A DNA stretch of 64,000 nucleotides from Erpetoichthys calabaricus. Taxonomy: Eukaryota; Chordata; Cladistia; Polypteriformes; Polypteridae. Positions 50,060 to 62,048 of the stretch are shown in pieces. Position 1 is the first letter of the stretch. Each line of letters starts with the position of its first letter. The notes under the pieces are model-generated. The model was given only the letters and a program-made list of their open reading frames with translations. It had not been told where the DNA came from and did no database searches. The translations under genes and the position numbers were made by a program. The DNA is taken from assembly GCF_900747795.2 (NCBI RefSeq), contig NC_041394.2, positions 348,067,363-348,131,362 of the forward strand, written 5' to 3'.

Positions 50060-51872
50060 CATATTGAAAACTGAAACAGTTCAATTTTAGTAGGGCAAAC
50101 TTTGAGTGGAGGAGACAAATCCAAAGTAGGATAAACCAGGATATGCTTTTAAATTTTGAGAAGATGTGAGCAAGTTGTTTGCATATGATGCAGGACAAGT
50201 CTGTCCCAAAATTTAGATGCAGTAAGGCATTCAAGAAAACGTGGAGATGGATACAAAAGAGCTAAAAAGGAAGTTACAAAGGAGAAAAAAAAGATGAGTA
50301 AGGCATAAGCATGATATTGCGAAGACTAAAAGATAGTTGGAGAGAACCACTGCAGAAAAGGTGAAAGATGACCCAAAGAGATTCTTCCAATGTTTTAGCA
50401 GTAAAAGCAGAGTTAAGGAGAGTATTAGGAACAGTAAAGGTGAGCTGGAATATACAAACAGTGAAACAGCAAACTCTTTGAATGTGTGAAAAAACTGACA
50501 ACCTCCCAAAAGTAACAGGGGCAATTAAATATGCAATACGCAACTTCTAGTCATGGGGTATGTCAGAGCTGCTGATTGCAGTTGCAGGTCTTGTTGGCAG
50601 ACCATGTCAAATAACAGAAGTTAAAATCACTGGTCAAGTCAAATTACCTGACTGCTAATAAGGTGCTGCCTGATGGAGCATGTACTTTATGTAAGGTTAA
50701 TGGATACTGCGAGTTTAGCCGTAATCCGTCCTCTTTCTTTTTTCATTCTGTCATGGTGTATAAAACACAAGACTTCAGACAGACAAGCTTCCCTTCTGCA
50801 GAAAACTTGGATACAACACTTGCAATTTTAACATGACCTTGTCATGAGACAGTGGCTTGCATTAATGAGAGTAGTGCTGACATCTTCTGAAAGGAGGATT
50901 GACACCTACTTTCAGCAATGTGAATTGTACTTCCAGATGAGCACTTGTTGCTTATCAGCTTTCACGCATGCAGAAGACGTCTATATGACTAAAGATATAA
51001 TCAAACCTGTTTAATAATTGTTGGTACGAGCCATGGACTAGTTGGAGTGATTTGCTAGCATGTCATATTACATGACTGGTCTTAATGGGAGTGCCACCAA
51101 CAGCCTCTGACATGAAAAGATTTAATAAATAAATGCTATGACTGAAAACCACTGTAAATGTTGTCTAATGTGATATGGCCATTTGGGGTTTTTTAGTGAC
51201 TTTGAAATTCTAGAGGGAGAAGTGTGGCTTGGATTAAATAGGCTGAAATCAAGCAAATCATCAGGACCAGGTACCATTTATCCTTGAGTGCTTAAGGTTA
51301 GTGAGTAGAGGTATAAACCCTTTCTCCACAGTTTTCGAAACTTTCAGCACAGTGGGGAAATTTCTAAAGACTTGAGGCTAGAAAATAATCTTCGAATAAA
51401 CTCATCCTCTGGTATAAAAAGTGTGACTGGATGGAGCCACTTAACTCCAGGCCAGTGAGCTTAATGTGCATCACATATAAATTAATGGAAGGAAATATTT
51501 TAGGAGAAGACTGAGGAGCACGAATGGCAAGTAAAGGAGTGTAACTGAACAGGTAACATGGGTTTAGTTTGGGGGGTGAGGGGGTTGTCGTCTTGTTTCA
51601 CTAATATGCTAGAATTTATGACAAAGCAACAAAAGTATTTGATATTATCAAATGCCTTCTGAAAATCGAGATAAATAAGGTCCTACATGAGAGCTTAGTG
51701 ATCAAACTAAAAGAAGTGGGAATTCAGGGCACGGTCTGTAGGGGAGTACAAGATTGACTCAAACACAAGGAGTAAAGGGTTACGGTGAGAGGAATGTTTT
51801 CAGAATTTGGAGATGTTAAAAGTGGTGTCCCTCAAGGGTCAGTGCTGGCGCCTCTGCTCTTTTTAATACACT

Positions 51873-52288
51873 GCCACGTTTGGGTCACAGAATTGCACAG
51901 AAACACAGGAGATTGTAGAGATGGGAACTTTATTCAAACACTTCAAACAAACATGTCTCTTTCAGAAGTAAAACAAGCTCAGTATGCAGTTAGTTCTCAA
52001 TTAAAAGAATAGACAAACATCATAGGAGAGCACAATGGGAGCGGGACCCCCAACAGGAGCAGAGGATGTCTGGGGAAGGAGAGAGAAACAAAGTAATCGG
52101 CTAAAAAGGACAGGTGGTGTTCAGGCTTTTAAGTATGCGTAGCGCAGTGCGAGAAGCATATCACGCGACGGAGCAGCCGCAAGTAAAGGAGCAATGTGAA
52201 GGTAGTCTATCAGCATTCTTAAGAGGGGTTTTTTGAGGAGCATCCGTGTCTTCTAGGGGTGCATTCAGCCCCCCTGCTCACAATACAT
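51873..52288. repeat. Inserted repeat of the 13.4-17.1 kb family
   Basis: The LINE reads LLFLI up to 51872 and resumes with 'INNLD' at about 52288. The insert shares GTTCAGGCTTTTAAGTATGC and 'GGGGTGCATTCAGCCCCCC' with 20345-20682. Confidence 0.65.
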
Positions 52289-52464
52289 AAACAATCTGGA
52301 CAAGACCATAATCCATAAACTGGATAAGTTTTCAGTTTATACCAAGTGAGGTGGAAGGGCAGATGCTGTAGAATCAGATGAATTTTTAAAGACGGACTTG
52401 GTGGCATACAGGTTTAGGGCAGATGAATGTGATTAAGTAAATGTAAAGTATTACATGTGGGAAG

Positions 52465-52740
52465 TAGATATGAGAACATACTGTAAGAAATTTAACACAT
52501 GAGAAGGAACCATTCAGTCCATCAAGCTTGTTTGTTTAGCTAGTAGTTAAGCTGTCCCAATATCTCCTCCAGATTCTTCTTAGAGGTTGTCAAGGTTTCT
52601 GCTTCAACTCCATGCCTTGGTAGTTTGTTCTAGATTCCCACAACTCTTTGCATAAAGAAGTGCTTCCTGGCTTCAGTTATAAAAGCACTTACCACATATA
52701 GCCATATTTCAAATTAAAATCTGCCATAAACAAAGCTGAA
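52465..52740 (-). repeat. CR1/L2 LINE 3' end, opposite strand
   Basis: On the minus strand it reads the C-terminal 'SLCKELWESRTNYQ' type region and the 3' UTR 'CTTGATGGACTGAATGGTTC', which closes this LINE family. Confidence 0.75.
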
Positions 52741-53239
52741 GTTTATGATAAGTTTTGAAGACGTTGGAAATATGTGGGGCATGTGTTGAGAGTGGAACCA
52801 TCTAGAATTCCTGTTTCTTCTTGGAACCTGAAGTTGGATAGAAAAGACCAAGACAGGGAGTTTGCCTAACAATGAAGTGGACACTTCAAAAATCAGGCAA
52901 AATGTTTATTATAGTTCCATTTGGCTTGAGCAGAAAGAACTATAACAAGACATGACTAGCATATCTCACAAGCCTAGCAAGGGACTGGGTTCAATGGCAT
53001 GTGCTGTCCTTTAATGTCATTGAATGATCAAAGGATGGTCGAACTCGACGTAAGTACAAAGTTCCCATATGTTAGGTTTGAATACACAATGGGAGGTGTG
53101 AAACTTAAAAGTACACCTCTTGAGAAGGATTTGGGGGTCATAGTGGAGTGGCCACTGTCTACACCCAGATCTGATGTTTTCTTGAACAGTTTATATTGGG
53201 TTCATAAGGGATAATTGTACTTGATTTCCACTAAGTTGC

Positions 53240-53320
53240 CACAGAAGTTTCAATTAGTGAATTTCCCCTTGGGATTAATAAAGTAAGTAAGTCAGTCCAG
53301 TCCAGTCCAGTCCAGTCTAT
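53240..53320 (+). repeat. LINE 3' tail followed by (CCAGT)n
   Basis: GTGAATTTCCCCTTGGGATT AATAAAGTAAGTAAG, then CCAGT repeats. Same LINE end as at 12426 and 33337, with a different satellite. Confidence 0.8.
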
Positions 53321-54000
53321 CTGGCTGGCTATCTCTGCTGTACAGTACATTTACTTTTGAACACTGTTAGTTCCTGTCTCTGTAACATCAGTGCAATGAG
53401 GGATGTCGGAGGAGCTCAACTCTGGTCAATCAGCAGTTTACTTCTGCAGAAGTGAAGTTCATGGTCAACAGAACTAAGAACTTTAAAATGTAAAAGGGAA
53501 CAAATGTTTTTTATTAAATCTGTTTACAAAATACATTTTGCTCCTAAAAACATTGTTTTTTGGTTGCCGCTAAGGAGCTGTGTGGGAATTTTTAATTTTT
53601 TTTTCCTCCGCACAAGAGTAAAAGCAGCTGAGTGTTTGGGGGATGGTTTGGAAAAGTTTGTATTGTGACTAGTGATGTCGAGGCAGTACAGTAAGCAGCC
53701 CTAGCTGACGGCGGCATCTCTGTAAGTAAATGACTGTCATTGTTGTAAGTAACAGAAACAATGTTTCCTAATTGGGGGGAGAAAAAGCAGTGGCTGACTT
53801 CAAAGTGGTAAAGAAAAGGCTTAGCAGAACTTAGGCAGGCTGTGAGCGTTAAGGCATCGATCAGGCTCAAGTGGCTTTAGGAGCAGACAAGATAGTAAGA
53901 AATGAACTAGCAGCAGATATTCAGTAAGTGAGTCTAGATTGAACAGTTTTTAACGGTCAAGAGAGTAGAGCAGTTAGGAGGGTGACAGCATAAGGGTTCA
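53321..54000. other. No gene; possible LINE 5' UTR
   Basis: Unassigned. With 55763-56039 it may be the 5' UTR of the CR1/L2 copy at 56040, interrupted by the piggyBac element. Confidence 0.3.
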
Positions 54001-54004
54001 TTAA

Positions 54005-55758
54005 CTCTTTTAGAGCTTTTTTTTTTTTTTTTGTTTTCTCCCAGGGCTGAATATTATTCCAAAAACTAACGTTTTCTAAAAAAGAACACAAAGCAATGGT
54101 TTAACATATGAAATCAACAAAAAATATTTATTTTTGATAAATGTTACTGTCTTGCATGTTGTATGAGCCTGCATACTATATGATTTCACATACATGTTAC
54201 ACAGCAATGTCCTGCAAAGTCTGATCTTGCTCAAAGCAGCCAATTGCATGCATTGCCACATTGCACTGCTTACAATATGTGTTGCATTGGTGCCTCCTTT
54301 TGAATTGTCTGCTGCTGCACACAACACAGTCAGGTTTATATTTTCTCACATATATTGTTAGTGTGTACTGTAGAGAAACAAGTCACCCGTTTGACATCGT
54401 GCAATGCCACTGCCATCAAGTTTTCCGCCTGCATGAAAACCGGATTGTCACCTCTTTCTATCTTCAGCCTGTCTGGCTTCAACTGTGAAGGCCTGTGTCT
54501 CCTGTTCACCCTCACTGCGCCACAAGCTCCAATTCCCCGGCTCTGTAGCTCAATGAACAATTGTGTACATGGACAATTTTTATACATGCCCAGAACATGA
54601 CCCAAATGTTCATAGCCCTGAAGCAGCTCCAGCACAACCTGACTTGTCAAGGGACAGTTCTCTCTTTGAAAGAAATACTTTCCTGTATATGTAATTACTT
54701 TCAGGCAGAAACCTGTGTTTGCTTCTGCCAGTACAAAATCCTTTATGCCATACTTTATGGGCTTGTCTGGCATATACTGGCGGAAAAAAAAGGCGTCCTT
54801 TGCATTTTATCATAGATTCATCCACAGACAAATTATGGCCAGGCTGATAAAATTGTTTATATGTTGGTTCCACAATCTCAACCAGGGGCTGAACTTTATT
54901 CATGGGGTTATAGTCTGGATCACCCTTTGGGATTTGCTTCTGGTTATCACAGAAGTGAATAAAAGTTTGCAGCAGCACATACCTATCATCACGCTGCATA
55001 ACCTGTCCAAAGCCAACAGGAGACAAAGCACGTTTGGACCAATGCTCCCTGAAGTTATATCACCAGTCTAGTCCCATCTCCATTTGTAATGCCACAAAGC
55101 CCTTCATCTTGTCTTTTGTTGTGGGTTTCCACTTTGAAAAGCGAGAATGCGGTGCAAGCGCAGCCCGCAATTCAAAAAATTGCTCTGCCTACCTGTTTGC
55201 CTCATCTGACATTAGCTGAAAGGCAGCCTCAGGAAAGAGCAGCCTGAAGTAGTCCAGTAGCTGGTAATCTGTTGAGTCCAACAGCAAGCCATGCTGTCTT
55301 GTGACGTCCGGTAGCCAGTTTGGCTCCCACGAATCAATGTCTGGGTATTCCTCCCACACGAACCTTGCCGTAGGTGCATCAGCTGCGCGAATGTGCTCAG
55401 CTGGCAGTCGATCAGCTGGGGCGGCATCGGCTGGTGTCCGATCAGCTGATGCCAGTTTCTCACTCTCTCAGAGTCTGACTCATCGATAATGCGCAAAACA
55501 TTGTTTGCTGAGTATTTTCTTTTCTGCACTCTCTTCACTCCCTTGTGAGATGTTGATGCCATCTTGCCTTTGTTTACATTTGTTTATATTTCGTAATTTG
55601 CGCACATGCAAGGATTACATGGCGAGTCAATGAGTCTTAACATTCCTCCAAGCAGAGAGGGAATGCCTGTGACCTAACAGTGAGTTTCATCGCCATGGAT
55701 GTTGACTTTTGTCGACATGCGCCTTCAACCCCTCCTGTCGACATCTGCCCTAATAGAG
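54005..55758 (-). mobile_element. piggyBac-type transposon
   Basis: It is flanked by TTAA at 54001-54004 and 55759-55762, and its ends start CTCTTTTAGAGC and (inverse) CTCTATTAGGGC. Its 1754 bp carry one minus-strand transposase. A TGTCGACA subterminal motif recurs near the right end. A related element is at 62049-63104. Confidence 0.9.
54197..55562 (-). pseudogene. piggyBac transposase (DDE_Tnp_1_7), broken
   Basis: ATG at 55562 (MASTSHKGVKRVQKRKYSAN) opens the N terminus, then an acidic DESDSE. After frame changes come RFVWEEYPDID, LLDYFRLLFPEAAFQLM, QTFIHFCDNQKQIPKGDPDY and NLSVDESMIKCKGR (first catalytic Asp). KPIKYGIKDFVLAEANTG, QSRGIGACGAVRVNRR and MAVALHDVKRVTCFSTVHTN follow. The tail has a Cys-rich domain (CVVCSSRQ ... 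CNTYCKQCNVAMHAIGCF) and stops at 54197. The second Asp (MDNFY in relatives) reads GMYKN here and the third Asp block is missing. Roughly 455 codons against 550-600 normally. Confidence 0.88.
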
Positions 55759-56039
55759 TTAATAAGAAAGGATACAAACGTCGCGAGTGGAAAGCTTTTA
55801 AGTAAAGAATAGGAGGAGCGCAGAGTTAGGAGAACAGACAGAGAAAAGTAAGTTTAACCTAATAGAAGAACACATAGCATATAGTCAAAGGGGAGAAGAT
55901 CACAGAAGCTTAAGGGGCCAGAAGGTGTAAAATTACTATAGCAGTTCTTTAAACTGATTTCTTTGGCTTCTTTTTTAGTTTTGTAATATAAGCTAAATAA
56001 TTTAATTTTAATAAAAAAAAAAATTAAGGCAGTTTCAGT

Positions 56040-57000
56040 AATCCTAAATCAAATTTTAATAATAAGGCCAGTGCAATGCAAGTCCAGTTGGTTGTTGGAC
56101 TTTTTAGAGGAGCCAGTCTTCGATGACGGCTACATCTGCAGAAGATGTCAGTTGATCCAGCACCTCAATCTTAGACTTGCTAAACTGGAGGAGTTGGCTG
56201 GCCTGTGTTTTAGTAGAGAATTGGCAGGCCTGTCCTTTAGAGAGAGAGTGTGCACCCCTAAGGTGATACAGGAGAAGACAACAGACCAGACAAGTAGAGA
56301 TAGGTGTGTCACAAAGCACAAGGTAAAGGGTGCACACTGTCAACCCCAGAATTGGAAATGTCAAACCATTATCAGATCCTTGCAGAGCTGGATGGTATCT
56401 TTGAAGATTATGAGGTGGCAGGCAGGCATGAGAAGCACCAACGGGCCACCTCAGAACCATTTCCCAGAAAGAGAGAGGTAGCGATAGTTGGTGACTGGAG
56501 TGCAGGTTTGCTCCAGAGATGGTGACTCTTGCATGGTGTGTTGTTTTCTGGGTGCACAGGTGGAAGAACTCCCTGGAAGGGTCCATAGGCTCATGGCCTT
56601 AGCGGGGGTGGATCCAGTTGTTACTGTCCATGTTGGAACAAATGACAAAAGGGTAGTCTGTCAGTTCTTGATCCAAATTTAAAGAGTTAGGTGCCAGGGA
56701 GATTAGTAGAACTGACAAGGTAGTCTTCTCCGAAGCGCTGCCTGTGTCATGCACCAGTCCAGGTAAAATAAGGAAAGTAGATGGCTTAATACATGACTGA
56801 AATCTTGGTCTGGGGTAGAATGGTATAGGTTTATGGGGCATTGGGACTCCTTTTGGAACAGATGGGACCTGTTCTGCCATAATGGGTTACATCTTAACTG
56901 GAGGGGCACAGATGTGTTGGGGAGGTGTATGAGTAGGTTAGTCAAGGATAGGTTTAAGTAAGGTTATTTGGCTCAAGGAGTTTAGGACAGGGAAGGAACA
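56040..57000 (+). pseudogene. CR1/L2-type LINE ORF1, second copy
   Basis: From the ATG near 56074 it reads CKSSWLLDFLEEPVFDDGYI, CRRCQLIQHLNLRLAKLEEL, then a linker. VAIVGDWSA follows near 56480 (degenerate GDS), then VEELPGRVHRLMALAGVDPV and VTVHVGTND near 56560-56645. Pieces such as RTDKVVFSEALPV come next, and after a frame change DGTCSAIMGYIL. It is the ORF1 with an SGNH-hydrolase-like domain. Its first CxxC is reduced to CKSS. The match to 5523-6180 includes 45 bases of upstream sequence. Confidence 0.72.
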
Positions 57001-57487
57001 CAGAGGAACAAGCAACAGTGTAAAAATAAAAATGCATAGTAATAGAAATTCTAACCGAGCATTTACATGCAAAACTAAAACTAATAACACATTACAAATA
57101 GCTTGTCTTCTGCGGTTCAGCAGAGTTAAGTTCCCCTTTCATCTTCCCCTTTCTGACATGTGCTTGTTTCCTAACACAATTCTGAAGCTCTCCTTGTATA
57201 AACATTCCTCCCTAAAACTGATTAGACAATTCTGGGACCCCAACAATCCAAGTGTTTTTATCTGCTAGCCCTAAACTGTAGGAGAAGTTCATCTTCTTCC
57301 AGTGTGTTGGACTTTCACTCCATATTTTCCAAGTTTTACAGCTGATATTTTAATATCAAGAGTAATGAGTTACTGTCAGACTTGACACAAATCTTAAATG
57401 AGAGAGTTTTTTAAAATTTAAGTTCAAATTTCTTTTTTTTCCTGAGTGTTGTAGTTTTGATGAAATCAAATTCTGTTCTTTCCACAG
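57001..57487. other. Intron side of the zinc-finger gene
   Basis: No feature apart from the polypyrimidine tract ending in the acceptor at 57487. Confidence 0.5.
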
Positions 57488-58140
57488 AGACAAAGAAAAA
57501 GCGTCAGTTTACTGTAATGTCCAGATGGATTTGAACAAGGAGATGCGTGAGGCTGACACAAATAGAACAGAGATAAGGATCATAAATGTTAAGGACGAAG
57601 ACTGTGAATGGGAGGCTGTCCACCTTAAACAGGAGTGTCTGAGCATTAAGGATGATGAGTGTGAAATTGGGTCAATGAGCATTAAAGAAGAGGCTGAAGA
57701 GATGTCTGTCAGTGTTGAGGTGCACAAATTTAAAAGGACTGAGAGTGTGAAGGAAGATGAACAAGATCGAACAGTGACTAAGTTAGACTCTTCTCAGAGC
57801 AGACTCTGTCCATCACCAGAGTCTTCTATCAATGTGAAGTCTGAATCATTAGAGGAGGTTTCATCCGTTAGAACTCCAGAAGATCAGCCATCAACTGAAG
57901 GAAAGTCTGTCAGCATGGTGGCGCACAACAGTAAAAGTGTGGAGAGTGTCAAGGAAGAAGAACTTCATTATGGGTGTCAAGATGAATCAATCACCAAGCT
58001 AGCCTCTTCTCAAAGCAGACACTGCTCATCTGTCAATGTGAAGTCTGAATCCTTACAGTCTGACACAAAGGGAATTGAGGAAAATACATCTGTTAGAACT
58101 CAAGAAGATCAGCCACCACATACAAATCAGTCTGGTAAAA
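57488..58140 (+). CDS. First coding exon of a polypterid-type C2H2 zinc-finger protein
   Basis: The acceptor TTTCCACAG is at 57479-57487, ATG at 57525 and donor GTAAGT at 58141 (phase 1). It encodes about 205 residues: NVKDEDCEWE (21-30), QECLSIKDDECEIGSMSIKE (36-55), then two similar cassettes (about 61-127 and 128-203). Each cassette has an ESVKE motif, a Ser-rich SSQSR stretch, NVKSESL and EDQP. The second cassette makes it longer than the paralogue at 11687-12139. The frame is intact. The protein is presumably nuclear, with IKEE/VKSE sites that suit SUMO modification. No finger exon was found in the 5.9 kb to the right edge. Confidence 0.78.
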
Positions 58141-58384
58141 GTAAGTATAAAATAACAATTATGTGTAAGTTTTAGAGTTGAAGGTATGGACCTGAAAGGG
58201 AAGTCAGATGCTGATGTTTTGTAAGACAAAAAAGTATTGGTGTAAGAAAACGTTTGTCAATCCTTTGGAGTTCCTTGGATTTCTGAAATTATTCCTCCTA
58301 GTGATGTGGTCTTATCTTCAGCCAAATCAGACAAACACATCTGTCTTAAACTAATAACACACAAACATTTTGACCATTTCCTGT

Positions 58385-59500
58385 CAGTTCTGAACACGTC
58401 ATTAAACATTTATAATCCAGTCTCTGACCCCCTGTCTTTACTAACGAGTTGACCTTCCTTTACCTTCAATGACCTCCACCAGGCATTTCCTGTAGCTGCT
58501 GATCAGCCTTCAATTTTAGTCCGTTCATCATTTCCAAACGTTTTCAGTTCCTTGATATCACTGAAGTTTCTTGCATGACCAGCTCTCTTCAGATCAGGTG
58601 GCAGCATCTCCATTTCTGTTGAGCCCTGGACTCTGACTGGCCATTCCAGAACACCAGTTTCCATTTGTTTAGTCCTTTAAGTTGATGATTTCTTCTTGTG
58701 TTTTCGACTCATCATCTTGTTTCTTCATAAAACGTCTGTTAAGCTTCTACTAACCGGACATTCCCCAGTCATATTTCTTGAGAACATTTTGTATTCTGAT
58801 GACAGAAACTTGTCCATGCCCTGAAGAAGCAAAGTCATCCCAAACTGTGATTCTCCTTTCAATACAACCTTAACCCTAAGTGTTTCTTGTAAAGACTTCA
58901 ACATTATCTGCTATGAATCATCCAGGTGGTCTTTTGCAAGCTTGAGATGTGCAATGATGTTTGTTTAGAGAACAGTATTTTCCTTGAGAATGTGTCCTTC
59001 AGGAGCTCTATTCTAGTGGACACATGGAGAGAAACTTTGTCAAGTTCAAGGGATTTCTGCAGGTCATTTACTCTTCCCAAAAAGGTTACTTTTTAACCTC
59101 TGCACTTTTGCATTGATTTTTTTAAGATATCCATCGAAGTAGTGAAATTCGTCAGTTTTTTGTTCTAGTATAAAGAGAAGAATTGAGAGACTGTAATGTG
59201 TTGGCAGCCATTTGGGGTTCTGTGTTTAATGAAAGCAAAAGAAAACCGTTTTAATGAAATAATCATGTAGCCCTCATGTCCAGAGCAGCCTTTGCTTGCC
59301 AAAGTTCAGTCAGACTAAAGTTCACTTCTATGGAGTTCCATAGACTTTGGAAGCAGGTTCCGAAGTAAACAACGACTTCCAGTGCCATTGTTCTTTAATT
59401 AGCCACAGAAAGGGCTGGATCTTCAGCCGAATCTAGAAGTGTCACCACAGTCTGACTCAGAACACATCCTCTTATGTGTGGAGAAAATGAGGAGAGGGTG
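58385..59500 (-). mobile_element. Tc1-type element, heavily decayed
   Basis: On the minus strand, broken frames keep the transposase end. They read VLEWPVRVQGSTEMEMLPPD near 58650-58600, FSDIKELKTFGNDE near 58570-58530 and LISSYRKCLVEVIEGKG near 58500-58450. These correspond to the '...IAELK.FC.EEW...RLI.SYRKRLI.VI..KG' tail of Tc1 proteins. Upstream, 'CAAAGTCATCCCAAACTGTG' retains the region around the second Asp. Ends were not identified. It may lie in the intron of the zinc-finger gene. Confidence 0.6.
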
Positions 59501-59882
59501 TTAGTGGCCGTATTTTCTAAGGTGCCAGGCACGGATTACTTACCTCAGTAGATGCCCTCTATGCACACTCATGCAACTTGACAGATTGATAGACCTCCCC
59601 CAGGACTTTGTGAATCTCTCTCTAGTTTTTCCTCTAACGTCTTATAATATTTCATGAACAGATATTTTTGAAATGAGGCCACAGGCAGTACCTAAACCAT
59701 GAGTTCTGTTTTTCATTGGGCTGGGCACCTCCAAGACACACCTTCAGTCTCATGTGATTGGCTGAACTCCTGACTCCACTGAGCTTTTAGGGAGTTCATT
59801 AGCATAGCATGTCACAGATTGGACTGTAAATGTTCAAATGACATGTCCAGCATTGACAATCCAATTGTTTTTGTGTTTTGAG

Positions 59883-60345
59883 TATTCTGTGCAGTTTTTG
59901 TCTCCAGACTACAAAAAGGTCCAGAGAAGAGCGACTAGGCTGATTCCAGGGCTACAGAGGATGAGTTATGAGGGAAGATTAAAACAGCTGAGCCTTTACA
60001 GTTTAAGTTAAAGGAGATTAAGAGGTGACCTGATTGAAGTGTTTAAAATTATGAAAGGAATTAGTCCAGTGGATCGAGACTGTAATTTTAAAATGAGTTC
60101 AGTAAGAACACGGGATTCAGTTGGAAACTTGTTAAGGGTAAATTTCGCACAAACATTAGGAAGATTTATTTCACAAAGAGAACCATAGACATGTGGAATA
60201 AGCTACCAAGTTGTTTGGAAGACAATAGGACTTTAGGCACTTTCAAAACTCAACTTGATGTTATTTTGGAAGAATTAAGTGGATAGGACTGGCAAGCTTT
60301 GTTGGGCTGAATGGCCTGTTCTCGTCTCGATTGTTCTAATATTCG
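59883..60345 (+). mobile_element. CR1/L2 LINE, C terminus and 3' end
   Basis: The frame VQRRATRLIPGLQRMSYEGR, then RRLRGDLIEVFKIMKGISPV, RDSVGN and QREP. The 3' UTR 'GTTGGGCTGAATGGCCTGTT' is followed by TCTAATATTC. It is 5'-truncated and has two or more frame breaks. Confidence 0.85.
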
Positions 60346-60619
60346 AATGAGTTTAAGTTGATTGTGTTTGTTTGTTATTGTAACATGATTGAAGATCAAA
60401 CCATGTTTTCAGGAGTAATTGAGGAAGAAACCCAGGAGATTCCAAAGGGTTCACAAAATTGTAACTGTAAACTGAATAAATTCAACTGAAGATTTTTAAA
60501 CATCACATTCCCAAACTCACATAGTCTAGTTGAGTGTCCAGGTCTGTTGAGTATGTATTTTAGGCAGCAAAATTCCAATTTGTCTTTAATTTGGCATATT
60601 TTTTAATGTACGCAATGTT
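60346..60619. other. Spacer between two LINE ends
   Basis: No feature recognised. Confidence 0.4.
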
Positions 60620-61026
60620 GTAATGTAATTAGAACACTCTACACGAGAACAGGCCATTCAGCCCAACAAAGCTCACCAGTCCTATCCACTTATTTCTTCC
60701 AAAAAAACATCAGGTCAAGCTTTGAAAATCCCTAATGTCTCGCTGTCTACAGCACTACTTGGTCACTTATTCCAAGTGTCTATCGTTCTTTGTGTAAAGA
60801 AAAACTTCCTAATGTTTGTATGAAATTTCCCCTTAACAAGTTTCCAACTGAGTCCCCGTGTTCTTGATGAACTAATTTTAAAGTCACCGTCTCGATCCAC
60901 TGGACTAATTCCCTTCATAATTTTAAACACTTCACTCAGGTCACCTCTTAATCTTCTTTTGCTTAAACTGTAAAGGCTCAGCTCTTTGAATCTTTCCTCA
61001 TAACTCATCCCCTGAAGCCCTGTAGC
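60620..61026 (-). mobile_element. CR1/L2 LINE, C terminus and 3' end (opposite strand)
   Basis: The minus-strand frame MSYEERFKELSLYSLSKRRL, RGDLSEVFKIMKGISPVDRD, TNIRKFFFTQRTIDTWNK is largely open (61008-60763). The UTR 'GGGCTGAATGGCCTGTTCTC' follows down to 60640. Same family as 59883-60345. Confidence 0.88.
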
Positions 61027-61960
61027 TTGCTAGGGTCGTCCTCAATAGGATCCGTGATCACTTGCTCACCTACCAGCGACCGGAACTGTCTGGTTTTACG
61101 CCTAAGAAGTCTACCTTCGACCGCATCCTGGCACTGAGGGTTCTCATGGAGCACAAACACGAATATCGGCAGAGTTTCTTTGCAGCCTTTGTCGATTTTC
61201 GCAAAGCATTCAACTCAGTTGATCGAGCTGCCAGTGGGACATCCTGAGGATTCGCAGAATCCCCTCGAGGTTGCTGGATATCATGGCCAGCCTGTACACT
61301 GGTACTGTGAGTGCTGTGCAGAGTGGAGGCAGGACCTCTGCGTTTTCCCTAGTTGTTTCTGAGGTTCGTCAGGGGTACAGACGAACAAACTTTTTTCACG
61401 TTGTCATTATGGGGTGTTGTGTGTAGAATTCTGAGGAAAAAAATGAATTTAATCCATTTTGGAATAAGGTCCAAGTCTTTAGAGTCCTGTTGCTTCCTGC
61501 CTTGCTATATGGGTACGAGATATGGACACTCTCCAGTGACCTGAGACGAAGACTGGACTCCTTTGGTACTGTGTCTCTCCGGAAATCCTTGGGTACCGTT
61601 GGTTTGACTTTGTGTCGAATGAGCGGTTGCTCATGGAGTTCCAAATGAGGCACATTACCTGCATTGTGAGGGAGCATCAGTTACAGCACTACGGCCATGT
61701 GGCGCGTTTCCCTGAGGGTGATCCGGCTTGTAAGATCCTCATTGTTGGGGACTTGAGTGGCTGGACCAGACCAAGGGGTCGCCCATGTAACACCTGGCTG
61801 TGACAGATAGAGGGTCATTTCCGGATGGTGGGACTGAACCGCGTGTCTGCCTGGGGGGTTGCAAACCAGGATCCCGAGTTGTTTCGTTGTGTAGTGGGTG
61901 CAGCAACGCAATGTACCAGTGCATTCTCCCCAACTTGACTTCATTTGTTTCTGGGCTAAA
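61027..61960 (+). mobile_element. LINE fragment (RT plus C-terminal domain) with internal deletion
   Basis: RT blocks VLNRIRDHLLTYQRPELSGF, RILALRVLMEHKHE, FFAAFVDFRKAFNSVDR, LDIMASLYTGTVSAVQSGG and VVSEVRQGY are in three frames. A deletion removes the FADD region. The tail then reads LRRRLDSFGTVSLRKSLGYR, HITCIVREHQLQHYGHVARF and TRPRGRPCNTWL. This LINE type is frequent in fish. I do not assign a clade with confidence. Confidence 0.8.
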
Positions 61961-62048
61961 TATCACCATTCTAGTAAAACTGTGAATGTATTAAGAAAAA
62001 AAAGAAAGCCGTCAGCTATCTTGCTCTCACTTTGGAATTGTTACTTAA

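Larger units (their letters stand above)
50060..53220 (+). mobile_element. CR1/L2-type LINE ORF2, strongly decayed and interrupted
   Basis: Fragments follow in ORF2 order. The linker (EKVKDDPKRFFQCFSSKSR near 50360) is followed by GLNRLKSSKSSGPGTIYP near 51230. The 'GEISKDLRLEN' block comes next, then GDVKSGVPQGSVLAPLLFLI near 51810-51870 (RT core). INNLDKTI and FSVYTK at 52288-52350 occupy the FADD position, which is lost. TMGGVKLKSTPLEKDLGVIV is near 53090. An inserted repeat splits the RT (51873-52288), and an inverted LINE end (52465-52740) lies before the last block. Stops are frequent, so the copy is old. Confidence 0.8.
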
